A DNA stretch of 60,000 bases from Adiantum capillus-veneris (taxonomy: Eukaryota > Streptophyta > Polypodiopsida > Polypodiales > Pteridaceae): the NCBI GenBank assembly GCA_014529385.2, contig CM043947.1, forward strand, positions 99,546,036 to 99,606,035, in the 5' to 3' direction. Of the stretch, positions 21,367 to 32,112 are shown piece by piece. A program made the position numbers and the translations under genes. Position 1 is the stretch's first letter. Each line of letters begins with the position of its first letter. The notes beneath the pieces were generated by a model. That model was not told the DNA's origin, did no database searches, and was given only the letters and a program-made list of their open reading frames with translations.

Positions 21367-21470
21367 GGTGCTAGTGATTATGGCGGATATTATCGCGCCT
21401 ATTTCCGCGTTTGTTACTATGTCTATTACCGTGCAATGTCATTTCAAACGGATCAAACGTATCCGAGGTA
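21367..21470. repeat. Second cluster of GCGGTAATA-like motifs
   Basis: It contains TATTATCGCGCC, TTTCCGCGTTTG and TCTATTACCGTGC, resembling the repeats at 1-177 (GCGGTAATAG and its complement). It may be another end of the same DNA-transposon family. No terminal inverted repeat could be matched by eye. Confidence 0.3.
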
Positions 21471-21920
21471 GCAGGGGGGGTACAAATCATCCCCCTCTAC
21501 CTTTAGATTACCATAATTTAATACATAGCCTTTTTGTTTTTTTAAATGATTCTTTTCTTTTTTTGAATTGATAGTATTGAATAATTTATACTAACATGCA
21601 CTTAAATAATTAGCATATGTTTATTTTTAGCAGATGTTTTTTTATATGAATTTTTCATTCCTTTTGTACTATTTGCGATTAAAAATTAAGCCATTTAGTA
21701 TAAGTACTGATTGCACTTTATTTAAAAAAATTATAGCACTCATTGCACTTTACTCTCTCTTATTTTGATTCATGTCTCTCGTTTTATTGGAATATATAAT
21801 TGATACTATTTTCTCTAATTAATTGTTTATTTTTAGGACACATATGGCTAAATATATATTTTTGAATTATAATCTCTCTTTCGTGTGTGTGCAAAATGAT
21901 TGGGATGATTGTGGCCCTTC
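21471..21920. other. AT-rich stretch without a gene
   Basis: A very AT-rich stretch (T runs at 21535-21570, 21640 and 21725) lies between the repeat cluster and the 3' end of element G coding sequence. It may contain the 3' untranslated or LTR part of G, but no boundary is recognisable. Confidence 0.4.
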
Positions 21921-21980
21921 GAGGGAGTCTTCACTTCATGAGGGAGTCCTGTAAACCACATGAGGGAGTCTTCACTTCAT
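21921..21980. repeat. Three GAGGGAGTC direct repeats
   Basis: GAGGGAGTCTTCACTTCAT occurs at 21921-21939 and 21962-21980, with the variant GAGGGAGTCCTGTAAACC between them. They overlap the stop of the G integrase frame and form its last codons, so a small tandem amplification has probably altered the C-terminus. Confidence 0.8.
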
Positions 21981-23358
21981 CTTCATCATTAGCCACACGA
22001 TCAATAAATTCTTCAAAAGAAGGCTCATCCTCAATCACAGTCATCAACCTTGCAATATACTTCTTCAACCTGTAGCCATTCACATGTGCTTTATGTGGGG
22101 TACCATCCAAGTCAGCAAGCTGATATATGCCATTTGGAAACCTGTTTAAGACCAAGAAAGGACTTTGCCACTTGATTTGAAATTTCTTTTGAAAAGTTCT
22201 ATTAAGCTTACTATTGTAATGAAGCACCATGTCACCCTTCTTGATGTCCTTGTCCTTCACCTTCTCATTTGTCTTTGCTTGATTCTTCTTCAAGACCTGC
22301 TCATAATGCTCAAAAGCCAACAACCTATCCAACTGTGCACATTGCAAATATAGAAGCCTTTCCTTGAATGCATCATTGAACTCTTCTTCAAGCTTTAGCA
22401 TCATCTTCAAAGCTAGTATCTCCACCTCAATAGGAAGTAAAGCCTCTTTGCCAAAAACTAGATGGAAGGGAGAGAAACCAGTACCTGATTTGATGGCAGT
22501 CCTGTAAGCCCATAGAGCAAAAGGTAGATCTAAATCCCAAGTCTTCACATTGTTTCTTGTCATCTTTGTAAGCATCCTTATGAGCTCTTTATTAAACCTT
22601 TCATTCATGCCATTGCATTGGGGATTATATGGAGTAGTAAACATGCGATGCACATGAAGCTTCTCACATAGATAATCCACCAACTCTCCCCTGAAACCTG
22701 GACCCTTGTCAAAAAGTAACTCCAATGGCATGCCAAATTTGCAGCAAATATCTTTATATATAAATAAAGAAGCTTCTTTGCTCGTGATATGCTTAACAAC
22801 TTTGGCTTCGGCCCACCTAGATAGATAGTCAACAACAATAAGTATGTAACATTTGCCTCTAATTGTCATAGGTAGAGGACCTATTGCATCAATACCCCAC
22901 TTCTCAAACACATCATAAGCCACAATGGTGCCTCTAATTTCTGATTTGAGAATCCTATTTGCCATGCTTTGGCACTCTTTACAAGACTTGCACCAATGAT
23001 GAACATCATGTTGATTGCTTGGCCACACATACCCCTCTTGCAAGAATTTATGTAAAGTGATGTTTGAATCAAAGTGACCACCACAAGAACCCTCATGATT
23101 ATCCTCTAAAATTTTGTAAATTTCCTCTTTCCAAGGAACTTTTCTCATCACAAGATCAATCCCCTTCATTTATAAGGCATCACCAAGTAGCACATACCTT
23201 TTGGCATGGCGTATGAAGGCATACCTTTTTGACTTCTCCAACTCTAATGGAAGCATACCTATTTGTAGAAACTCTTCCTCCCTCTCTAAAGATTCCCTTC
23301 CCAAATAAAGAGGAGAATCATCCCTTATCACATACAATTGCCCAATTGAAGCTTGCAT
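21931..23358 (-). pseudogene. int: Integrase of element G, nearly intact
   Basis: The 412-codon ORF (23169 to 21931) has a complete HHCC zinc finger (H25, H32, C60, C63) and a DDE core with D94 (KWGIDAIGP), D154 (LLFDKGPGF) and E190 (NGMNERFNK). The 35-residue spacing is correct. The C-terminal part ends LDGTPHKAHVNGYRLKKY and then an acidic tail. One in-frame TAA at 23170-23172 separates it from the preceding linker (23358-23173), which is in the same frame. Integrase would insert the cDNA. Apart from the stop, the domain looks functional. Confidence 0.85.
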
Positions 23359-24068
23359 TGCACCTTGTGCTTCTTCATTTTGAGACCTGTCAACATGCCT
23401 TAAACTCTAAGCTTCAAAATGCTTAAGCAGATTCTTCACTTGAAAACACACATTTTTCAGCCTTGGATTCTTACTTTTTGCCACACCCCAAGTACTTTTG
23501 CTTAACCACCAAAAGAGCATCACCTCTTACCCCTCACTACGGATGCCAAGCTCAAGACAAAGGTTGAGACCTTTCTCCAAAGTAGCATACTCAGTTTCAC
23601 TGTTGCTTTGTGTTGTAAGCTTCAAACTCCTTTTAGTTACCAAAGAAACTCTTCTTCACCGCGTCCTCCTTAAGAAGAAGAGGGATTTCCTTATAAGTAA
23701 GCAAATCAGCCAATGTAGCCCTTGTACTCTCCTCAACAAGAAAAGAGAATTGGAATTCTTGTAGCTCCACAATCCACTTCATGAGCCTCTTTTGACAAAG
23801 TAGAGCTATTCACCAATTGAGGTAGAAGAGTGTAGCTAGAGGGGAATGTGAATGGTTTAGTGAGAAGGTAGTGCCTAAACCTTCTACATGCATAAATCAC
23901 ACTCACCATGATGAGCTCCACTTCAGTATAGCCTCTTTCTACCTCTAGCTTCACCCTGCTAGCACAATAGATAGGCTTCATGTAGTGGGAATTGTTACCT
24001 CGTTGAAGAAGCATAGCTCCAATAGCATCCTCACCTATTGATGGATTCACATAAAACTCCTTATCCAA
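23359..24068 (-). pseudogene. RNase H and second (archaeal-like) RNase H of G
   Basis: The first RNase H is visible at 24068-23850 (FYVNPSIGEDAIGAMLLQRG, YTEVELIMVSVIYACRRFRH). After a frame change come RLMKWIVELQEFQF and ADLLTYKEIP. A second RNase H-like region follows near 23640-23370: TEYATLEKGLNLCLELGI, KNPRLKN, LLKHFEA and LRHVDRSQNEEAQGA. This is the pattern of the extra RNase H in Tat-type elements. Several stops and frame changes occur in this stretch. RNase H removes the RNA strand during cDNA synthesis. Confidence 0.65.
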
Positions 24069-24915
24069 ATAGGAGCTTGCATAGCAAGAAGAGAACCATG
24101 AACCTCTTTGATACCTTGAAAAACCTCTTCACATTCATTTGTCCATTGTAGAGGATCCAACCTTGCTACTTGTTGTAGAGGATAAAGAAGTTGAGAGGAC
24201 AAACGAATGAACCTTACCATATACTTCACCTTTTGAATGAAAGTAGCAAGTTGCTTTGTATCTTTAGGTGATGGGAGGAGCACCAAAGCCTTCACTTCGT
24301 CAAGATCCGCTTCAATCCCATTCTCTGGGATCATATGCCCCAAAAACTTCACTCTTGGTTGAGCAAGATGACACTTCTTTGGGCTGAGTTGACCTCCACT
24401 TTCATCATATTTCTTCAATGCCATCCCAAGCTCTACACAGTGATCCTTTCTAGAGCTATGAACACAAAAGTCATCAATAAGATCCTTCACAAACTTGCCA
24501 AGAAAGGGAGAGAACACCTTATTGACATGCTTTTGATACCACACACAACCATTCATAAGACCAAAAGGAAGCACATACAAACAAAATAATCCCCATGGTG
24601 TGGTAAATGTGGTCTTCTTTCGATCTTCTAAAGCCAAGGTGAGCTGAAAATATCCAGAGAATCCATCACATACACTATACTCTCATGTCCTACAATAGAA
24701 TCAAGTAAGTCATATATGAAAGGAAGAGGGCATGGATCCCTCTTCATGGCTGCATTTAGAGGCTTAAAATCAACACATATCCTCCACTTTCCATCCTTCT
24801 TGGGTGTGACAACAACAGGACTAACCCATTCTGCAGTACTCATAGGACATGTGCAACCTGTTGCAAGAAGCTTGTCTACCTCTTCCTTTAAAGCATTAAG
24901 TTGTACTTGTCCCAT
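24047..24915 (-). pseudogene. pol: Reverse transcriptase of element G
   Basis: The two frames 24915-24628 and 24637-24047 overlap by ten bases and together cover RT. Motifs are EWVSPVVVTPKKDGKWRICV, FKPLNAAMKRDPCPLPF, YVMDSLDIF (a degraded YSFLDGYSGY), PFGLMNGCVWYQKHV and catalytic LIDDFCVHS, in which the usual F/Y is Leu-Ile. KFLGHMIPENGIEAD and the thumb region follow. The frameshift near 24632 and the weak YxDD context indicate loss of function. Confidence 0.85.
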
Positions 24916-25257
24916 TTTCCTTAGCTTTTGGTGTACGGGCTGAGCTCCTTCCTTGATTGGAATGTGAATTTTCTCTCACTTAAAGCCTCTAATTTCCTCA
25001 TAAGAAGTGATGAATAAATGGGGAAATTGTTGTATCATATGTAGGTACTCACCCTTCTCATTTGACTAGTCAAGTCGGGAGACAACATACTTTGTATCAG
25101 TTCCTATTTGACATTAGGTTGAACTTTGGATTGCATCAACTCTTCAATTTTCTCATAAGGACCAGAGATATCCTCATTCTCCATAAGGCCAAGAAATCTT
25201 TGTTTCTCATCATTCTTAGACCCTGATGCTTCAATCGTAGTTTATTTACTTTTTATT
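24916..25257 (-). pseudogene. Pre-RT fragment of G up to element D insertion
   Basis: Broken reading in the same direction as RT, with coding-like pieces (KNDEKQRFLGLMENEDISG near 25150-25220) and stops. It ends where the D LTR begins, so D most likely inserted into G. The other flank is outside the window, so the target duplication cannot be checked. Confidence 0.5.
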
Positions 25258-25584
25258 TGTAACCAAGGTTTAGACGTTTGAACTCTAAGGGTGTTTTTAC
25301 ACCTATGATGGTTAGTTTAAGTGGGATTGCTTTTAGTCATGCAAGTTACTTCTTGGCACATGATGGCAGTTAAGAGTCGTTAGTCGTTCTCTACTTAGAG
25401 GAGTTGAACTGTATTCAGCAGGGGGCTGTAGCATGTGCTAACATGATGCAGAGTATGCATAATACAGTACAGCTCGTTTGTGTCCATGATGTTTTGTAGT
25501 TTTTTGTTGTGCAGTAAAGCTCTATTGTATGCAGTTTGCTATGCATTTTACTCTGCATTACTATTAGGGAAGTAATCCCTAACA
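25258..25584 (+). repeat. Probable 5' LTR of element D
   Basis: The right end CCCTAACA (25584) is followed within a few bases by TTTGGTGATCCTACATTTGG, a possible primer site. The left end is taken as TGTAACCAAGG at 25258; TGATGCTTC at 25224 is an alternative. The body has no ORF. The second copy lies outside the window, so the ends are provisional. Confidence 0.5.
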
Positions 25585-25657
25585 CTTTGGTGATCCTACA
25601 TTTGGTTTGAATTCAACGTGAATGGTATGGAAGTCAGGAATATAGTGTGGAACTGAT

Positions 25658-25798
25658 ATGCAAGTTGATCTTGAACATCTAAGGGAATTCTCCAATTGGG
25701 TAACCCCGCAAGAAGAGTCTGAGGAATCTGCAACCAAGTTCTTGAAGGATTTCTTCCCAAATTTTCCGGGGGAAATCAAAATTGCAGTGGCTGACAAG
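25658..25798 (+). CDS. D leader exon, 47 codons, ends at a splice donor
   Basis: ATG at 25658 opens 47 codons with LREFSNWVTPQEESEESATK, ending in phase 0 at GACAAG|GTAGTT. It matches the H leader exon (5256-5387) in sequence pattern, length (44 versus 47), position upstream of gag and phase. The frame goes on past the donor for 20 codons of unconserved sequence, as expected of intron read-through. It is probably spliced to gag or to the region starting near 26040. The function is unknown. Confidence 0.5.
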
Positions 25799-26313
25799 GT
25801 AGTTTCTTCATTTCTACCTTTTGGGGCAAGCAATTTACCTTCTTGCTACAGTTTGTAAGAAAGGAAAGTGTTGGTACAATATTTACAACAGAAAAGAAGA
25901 AATCATGTATGAGCGAGGCAGGACAAGAGTCCAATGTACCCCAACACTCATTTGGCACCCGGTTTTGACTTAGTCGAGAATTTACAGCAAGGAGAAGACA
26001 AGAAGTAGTGTTGGGCAATGATGGCCAAGTTGAACTTGTAAGGGGGGACACTGCATGAGCAGGTACTGTTGGGGTGGGGACTGAACTGCAAGAACTTGAA
26101 CACAGGTGGCAAGGGACCCCACCTGCAAACCAACAAGGCCAACAAGCAACTCCTCCTACAACAAACCCAATTGTGGGAACATTGGTGAATGTCTTGTTAG
26201 CTCAGGCAATCTTTTAGGCAAGAAGACAATTACAGTTTATAGAAACAGGGATATCCTCCTTACCTTTTAATCCACTTCCAATAAAAGTACTCAAAACACT
26301 TTCGATACCTCCA
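25799..26313 (+). other. D intron or leader between leader exon and Gag core
   Basis: The first part is non-coding. From about 26070 a Gag-like N-terminal reading appears (TELQELEHRWQGTPPANQQG), rich in Gln and Pro, with one stop near 26214 before the Gag core ATG at 26314. The 3' splice site is not certain. Confidence 0.4.
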
Positions 26314-26496
26314 ATGGCTGCACCAAATCCCAAAGTGGGCGCGGCAAAGTTCAGCGGGAAAAAGTCCCAAGGTGCTGACATCCACGTTGGTCACTTTCAA
26401 ACAAGGTGTTCTGCAAGTGGATATGAGGCACTACACCTCGATGGAGTAAAGAAGGAGCATTTTGCAGCAACATTGCAGGGGAAATCCATGGATTGG
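26314..26496 (+). pseudogene. gag: Gag N-terminal part of D, cut by element C
   Basis: ATG at 26314 gives MAAPNPKVGAAKFSGKKSQG, similar to the H Gag start (FPMFSGKKGED). It proceeds through the first helices of the retrotransposon Gag domain to HFAATLQGKSMDW, the classic 'TLQGKA..W' motif. C entered exactly here: ATTGG (26492-26496) is the target duplication. The remainder of the domain is at 54987. The last ten codons of the apparent ORF (to 26526) are C LTR sequence. Confidence 0.8.
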
Positions 26497-26905
26497 TGTA
26501 TTATTGTCCTTCTCTCTCTCATTTAAACATCATCCTACTCTGACAAACACTTTGACATTCACAAAATTCCACCATTGCTACAAACTTCAGTACCGACTTG
26601 CAAACAGACTCTGAGAAGACTCACTGCTTCCTTTATGCAATTAGAATAAGACATTGATGAGAATACAGAACGAGACAAAAGACAACAATGTTGACCAAAC
26701 ATTTGTTACTTTCTTAATCCCGTAGGAATCTGCCATTACATCTTCTTCATCAACGTAATTGAAAAACTGCCTATTGCCGAACACTTCTTGACATAAATAA
26801 AACGTCCCTACACTTAAGATCCCAAAAGACACACCCCATATTAAGGTTCATTACATAGTCACTTTTAAAGTCAAAATCCTACTCCGCCGAGGTGTAGCCT
26901 TAACA
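26497..26905 (-). repeat. 3' LTR of element C (409 bp)
   Basis: On the plus strand it reads TGTATTATTG...GTAGCCTTAACA, so TG...CA holds on the minus strand too. It matches the split 5' LTR. No clear polypurine tract is seen on its inner side (26906-26940), and 26906-27128 holds no gene. Confidence 0.9.
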
Positions 26906-27128
26906 CCTGGCACAGCCCGGTGGCTTGAGCCATAGGCTGACCTCGGACCCATGATCCCTTGATCCATGTTCAGCCACTTTGATTTTTTGCATCCAGTCCT
27001 TGCTTCTGCTCCACTGCAACAATTGCATCCTCTACCACAAGTAACTATACTGCCAGCGGTTCTGCATCCACCTCAACCACAAGAAGTGAACCTTCTGCTA
27101 CTGTCTCCATGCTACCCTCATGTTGTTC

Positions 27129-29104
27129 CTACACATTTGCAGCTTGTGGTCCCTTTTGAACACTAGTCTGCTGCTCCATCAGCTGCTTGCGGATTGATTC
27201 CAATTGCATTTCCAACTCAGCATTCCGCTCACGCAACTTGACATTCTCCTCATGGACCTTATGCTCTCCAGCAGCTTCAAACCACGACTTGTACCTATCA
27301 ATCGGCTTTGCCATGTGTTCTTGAAAAAGCCCTACTGCTTGGTGCCACAATTCCTCGGTGTAATCAAACACCTCTTTCTTCAAAACATCCACATCTGCAT
27401 CAGAAATCAAAACCCCTGCGACACCCTGGCCATCCAAAGTGGCCCTCTCCAGATCCACAAATGGAGTTAACCTATTCATCAAGAAATTGTTATCCACAAT
27501 AAGATGTGCAATCTTATCCTCCACTTCATGAAACTGCTTCTCTGTGACCTCCTTAAGCCCATCAGCCTATATCTGAAACTCTTGTGCAGTTCCTGCCATC
27601 TCAGAAATCCGATTACGCATATCCGCACTGATCCAAGCTACCTCCTCCTGTAATAATGTCTTCTCCTTCAATACTTCATCCACCCGGCTTTGCAGCTGAC
27701 CGACTTCACACTCCAAGCTATCAATGCGTTCCCCCTCTACCTTTTGCATCTCAAGGGTGAGGATCATACCCTCCTGATTGCAGATAAACCGATTCAAGGC
27801 CGACAAACTCTGAATAGCATCTTGAACTGAGAACACCCCATCCACTTTAACACTTGCAGGTTTCACAAAAGGGGTTGTTTTAAAGGCCTTTGTCAGTGGG
27901 GTATGTTCCCTTGAACCCTTGCAAAATTTCTGTGGAAACAGAGTTATGGTACGGCTCTTGGTGTTGACCTTTTGCAATCCTGTCCTAGAAGGGAAAAGAG
28001 TGACCTTCCCTGATGACTACACCTTCTCATATGTGCGAGCTGCTAACTTACTTCCTTGGCCCAATGCAAATTTAAGCCTGTCTCCACTAGTCATATCCCA
28101 ATCCAACTTCCGACGCTTTGCTTCACCCAAACTCTGCACATCTTGACTCTTAACAAATCTCGGTGGTGTGGGTGTGAGAGGTACCTGCAGCACATAGGAG
28201 AAAATTGCCTGCAAATAAGGAGCTACCTTGGAAACAGACGGTGACCTCCTTTTATCCCTTGGTTCTGATAGCTACAGCCTGTCAAAAATGAAGGATGCCC
28301 AATCCACCTTCTGCCCTCGCTCTGCATGATGAATTGGAGCAAACGCCTCTTTGGACATATATGCGGTTTTTGCCAACAAACAAACCCTATCCAAATACCA
28401 AAATAAGTGAGTACTGTGGAGTTTGCCACAATTCCGCACCATATAATAAGCACTATTGCCTTCTGGCTGCCCAAATTCGGACCTCATCACCGCATCTGTC
28501 ACTTTCTTTGCCTTGTACAAAGGATTGTGAGCAACCTTGAAAACCTCGGCCACCAACTTTGGTGAAATATCCTTTCCCTCCATGATACAGCCAACATTTT
28601 CCCTAAGGTGGCAAAGCTGCGACTTTGCAAATTCATTCTTCTCCCAAAGAGCCCATGGTAAGCATGCATACTCATAAAGGCCAACCCGGAGCAGCCATAC
28701 CTCGGTATCACGATCATGAACGTCAAACATCTCATCGACCTCCATCTCCTCCACAGCATCATCTCCACCGGATTCTGCCCCCTCAATGTCCTCCATGCTC
28801 TGAATACTTTCTCCACATCCTCCATGGCCATCTTCATTGATCGGGTCTGCGTCATCTCTTCCTCACCTAGCTCCTGTTGTTTAGGTGTTGTAAATTTTTT
28901 GAAGCGTTCAAAAGACATGGTGTCGCAGGCGATAGGAAATGCATGCACAGTGGTAAAGCTCCTTTTGACGATGAACGCGGGATACATGCATGAAAAATGA
29001 GTGTGGCCTTTCACCTCAAATCGGGCACTAACCACCCCATGATGGTCCTTATTCTGAAAGTGCATGTTAATTCCCCGCACACATGTGTTGATTGGACCAC
29101 TCAT
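27129..29104 (-). pseudogene. Third ORF of C: conserved unknown domain plus coiled coil
   Basis: About 650 codons after integrase. 29104-28800 is in one frame; after a one-base shift, 28796-27129 runs in a single frame with stops near 28272, 28017 and 27567. The first part has MSFERFKKFTTPKQQELGEE. The middle domain has EVWLLRVGLYEY, KLVAEVFKVA, FGQPEGNSAYY, LDRVCLLAKTAYMSKEAFAP and WASFIFDRL. A basic linker KRRKLDWDMTSGDRL and long heptad-rich stretches follow (LKEKTLLQEEVAWI; KLRERNAELEMQLESIRKQL). Element D carries a matching domain and coiled coil. There is no membrane segment. The function is unknown; the position is that of env-like ORFs. Confidence 0.65.
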
Positions 29105-29250
29105 TTCAAGGAATCTCTCTTAAAAACATTCTGTGTCGTAGACTGGTGACCTCCTCAATGACATAACCCTTGGACAATACCATCCAATGCAATTCCGCTG
29201 CGGATTTTTTCCAATACCGCACTTTTGTCAAAACAAAATCCGACAACCTT

Positions 29251-30182
29251 CTACAACCTGAACCCAATGCTGGACACTGTATGACGGTCTGTGCTCCCCA
29301 AAGAGTCCGCCTTGAACTCCAACACTGGTTGTACCCATTTCACTCCAATTTCCTCGGCCTTATTTACCATCCATCTCGGAATCTCAGGAACCTTGCCATA
29401 AAATTTCTTCATCCAAAAACCATTAACCGGTTTCACAACAGGTGTACCAAAAACATCCCTCAATCTTAATGTTCCTTGGCCTAATTCTTCTACAATTTGA
29501 TAAGGCCCAAAGTATCTTAACTTCAGTTTTCCTGGGTGTGTCCCAACTTGGAATTGTACAAAGTCACCCAATCACCCTTCTCAAATATTTTGAACTTAAC
29601 CTGCCTTGCCATCCAAGCTTGTCGTCTCTTTTGTCCAATATCCACTGCATATGCACTATGAATCCGATCCTCTTCCAACTTCAACAACTCCCTCTGCTTA
29701 TGCAACACAGAATCCTCAAGACTCAGCCTATGTTGAACTGCCAATCTCACACTTGGAATCACATACTCCATGGGAACAACAGCCTCAATCCCATAAACCA
29801 ATTTGAAAGGTGTCATCCCTGTGGCAACCTTATATGCTGTATGAAACGACCATAAAGCTGAATCCAATTTGTCATCCCAATCCTTTCTATTTTTTGAGAC
29901 AATCTTTTTTAGAATTCTCACTAGCACCTTGTTTGTACTCTCAGCTTGACCATTAGCCTGTGGATGATATGGGGTTGAATTCTTGTGCAAAATCATATGT
30001 GTAGCTGTCAACTCTGCAATTACTAAATTCAAAAAATGCACACCCTGATCTGACACCAACTCAATGGGACATCCAAATCTCGTCATAATATTTGTATACA
30101 AAAATCTAGCAACACTTGCTGCTTTATTATCCCTCAAAGATACTGCTTCCACCCATTTGGTAGCATAGTCTGTTGCAACCAA
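29251..30182 (-). pseudogene. int: Integrase core and C-terminus of C
   Basis: The core is in 30182-29523: ATDYATKWVEA, catalytic D in LVSDQGVHF and E in NGQAESTNK. The first catalytic D (KWGLDFVGP) lies upstream at about 30235 in another frame. The C-terminal domain continues after a frameshift near 29560 (29571-29251): GDFVQFQVGTHPGKLKLRYF, GPYQIVEELGQGTLRL and KPVNGFWMKKFYG. This is the SH3-like DNA-binding part, with no chromodomain recognised. Compared with D it is well conserved. Confidence 0.85.
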
Positions 30183-30204
30183 AATGTATCTTGCTCCTGT
30201 TCTG

Positions 30205-30612
30205 CTAGCTTTCTGTGATATTGGCCCAACAAAATCTAATCCCCACTTTTGAAATGATCTTTCTCCCTGTTATTTCTCCAGAGAAATGCCCTCTTGCTGT
30301 CCCATAATGGGCTTCCTGTAAAACCGCTTTCTGCTCCTCATCAGGCACACATCTCCTGATGATCTGATATGCTCCCTTTCTATACAATGCTCCAGCAATA
30401 ATTAGAAATGGCCTACTCCTCAATGCAAACTTCTTCCTTTGATCTGATGACATATTAGAAGGCAACACTCCATTTGTCAAAAACTGCAACATTTGGTCAT
30501 ACCAATTGTCAAAATGCTGCCCCTGTATAGAAAACAAATCCACATCTGGCAACTGATCTGACACTCCTGGTGTCTCCTCAAAATGCTCCAATCTGCTAAG
30601 ATAATCCGCCAC
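30205..30612 (-). pseudogene. RNase H-integrase linker and truncated zinc finger of C
   Basis: It reads ADYLSRLEHFEETPGVSDQL through the linker to RRCVPDEEQKAVLQEAHYG and GHFSGEITGRK, which supplies the two His of the HHCC finger. It then jumps directly to SFQKWGLDFVGP in another frame. The intact counterpart in D has about 50-65 more codons here, including the two Cys (CSLCQRDGRP). The CC half of the finger is therefore deleted in C. Confidence 0.75.
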
Positions 30613-30640
30613 TGCATGTTGATTTCTGGTGTATGCAACA

Positions 30641-31909
30641 CTATATAATCAAACTCCTGCAACAAAAGCATCCATCGGGCAAGTCTACCTCCAACTTCGG
30701 CTTCTTAACTAAGAAGATAAGTGCTTGATGGTCCACATGGAAGACCACTTTATTCTCCAACAAGTAATGTCGAAATTTTTCCAAAGCAAACTGCATCCCT
30801 AAAGCCTCACGCTCCGTAACAGTATAGTTCTTCTCAGCCGGTTTCAACATCCGACTTGCATAATATACTGGTCTGAACCATCGGCTGATCTTCTTTTGCA
30901 TCAGCACCGCTCCAACTGCAACATCTGATGCATCAACAAACACATGGAAAGGCAACTGCCAATCTGGAGGTTGAATAATAGGTGATACCACCAACATCTT
31001 TTTCAAACACTGAAAAGCCATTTCCTGAGCATCTCCCCAAATAAAATCAACATCCTTCTTTGTCAAATGAGTCAAAGGTGCACTAACATCTGCCAAATAC
31101 CTCAAATTCCGATTATGCCACTTAATCTGTCCCATGAATCTGGAAATCTCCTTCACATTAACAGGTGCTACTGCCTTCTGAATTGCACTGATCTTGTCTG
31201 AATCTATGGAAATCCCTTTTGAAGAAATGATATTCCCTAACAATTTCCCTCTTTGGACTGCAATTGCACACTTATATGGATTCAAAGACATCCGAAGCAA
31301 ACGGCACCTTTCCAAACATTTCCTCAAATATTCCAAATGGTTAATCTTCTCACCAAATACCAAAAAATCATCCATAAAAATCCTCATGAACTTTGTCAAA
31401 TAAGGTTCAAATGTTTTAAATGTTGCTTTGGATTAAGAGGGGGGTCCATTCTTCAATCCAAAACTCATCACTTTGTATGCAAAAGCTCCCCACTCAGTAA
31501 TAAATGTTGTCTTAGCTACATCCTCATCTACCATCCAAATATGATTATAGCCTAAAAATCCATCAAGAAAACTGTACATCTCATGTCCTGCTACATCATC
31601 CAAGATTGAATCCACAAATGGCAATGGGAATGGCAATGGGAATGGATCTGCAATGGTTGCTGCATTCAACTTCATGTAATCCACACAAACACGGATCTTC
31701 CCTGACTTCTTGGGAACCCCCACTATAGGTGACAACCATTCCGCTTGTTCAATTGAAACTATAAATCCCACTTGGACAAGCTTGTCCAACTCCTCTTTAA
31801 CCTGCTTAGCATAATTGGGGTTCATTCTATATCTCTGTTGAATCACTGGAACTGCATCCTCCCTCAAATTGATTGTGTGCTTATACACAACCGGATCCAT
31901 GTCCTTCAA
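30641..31909 (-). pseudogene. pol: Reverse transcriptase and RNase H of C
   Basis: RT N-terminal half at 31909-31433: YRMNPNYAKQVKEELDKLV, SPIVGVPKKSGKIRVCVDY and FLDGFLGYNHI, with FSGYNQI altered. A frameshift leads to 31399-30641 with catalytic IFMDDFLVFG, then RNase H: LPFHVFVDASDVAVGAVL, TVTEREALGMQFALEKFRHY and HVDHQALIFLVKK. A 12-bp tandem duplication (31621-31644) inserts an extra PFPL into the conserved DPFPLPF motif. A further frame change near 30690 ends the domain. The enzyme is inactive as it stands. Confidence 0.88.
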
Positions 31910-32112
31910 ATCAGAATAATCCCAAGGAAAAAATCAATAAACTCTGTCAACAACTACTTCAATTCTTCCTTAAATGCATCATCCAAATGAACACTTATTT
32001 TAACAACTTTAGGACTCCCTTGAGATCCCAAATCAAGATCCTGCAATTCATCCTCTTTGACTCTGGAAACCTTCTCCATCAATTTATCATAAAGAAACTC
32101 TGCTCTGAGGAT

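Larger units (their letters stand above)
21921..25257 (-). mobile_element. Ty3/gypsy element G, pol fragment
   Basis: It reads RT, RNase H, second RNase H-like region, integrase on the minus strand. Its 5' part (gag, protease, LTR) lies beyond element D, outside the window. No 3' LTR is recognised. Two RNase H regions are a mark of the Tat-type branch of plant gypsy elements, which I suggest as its lineage. Several frameshifts and stops make it inactive. Confidence 0.8.
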
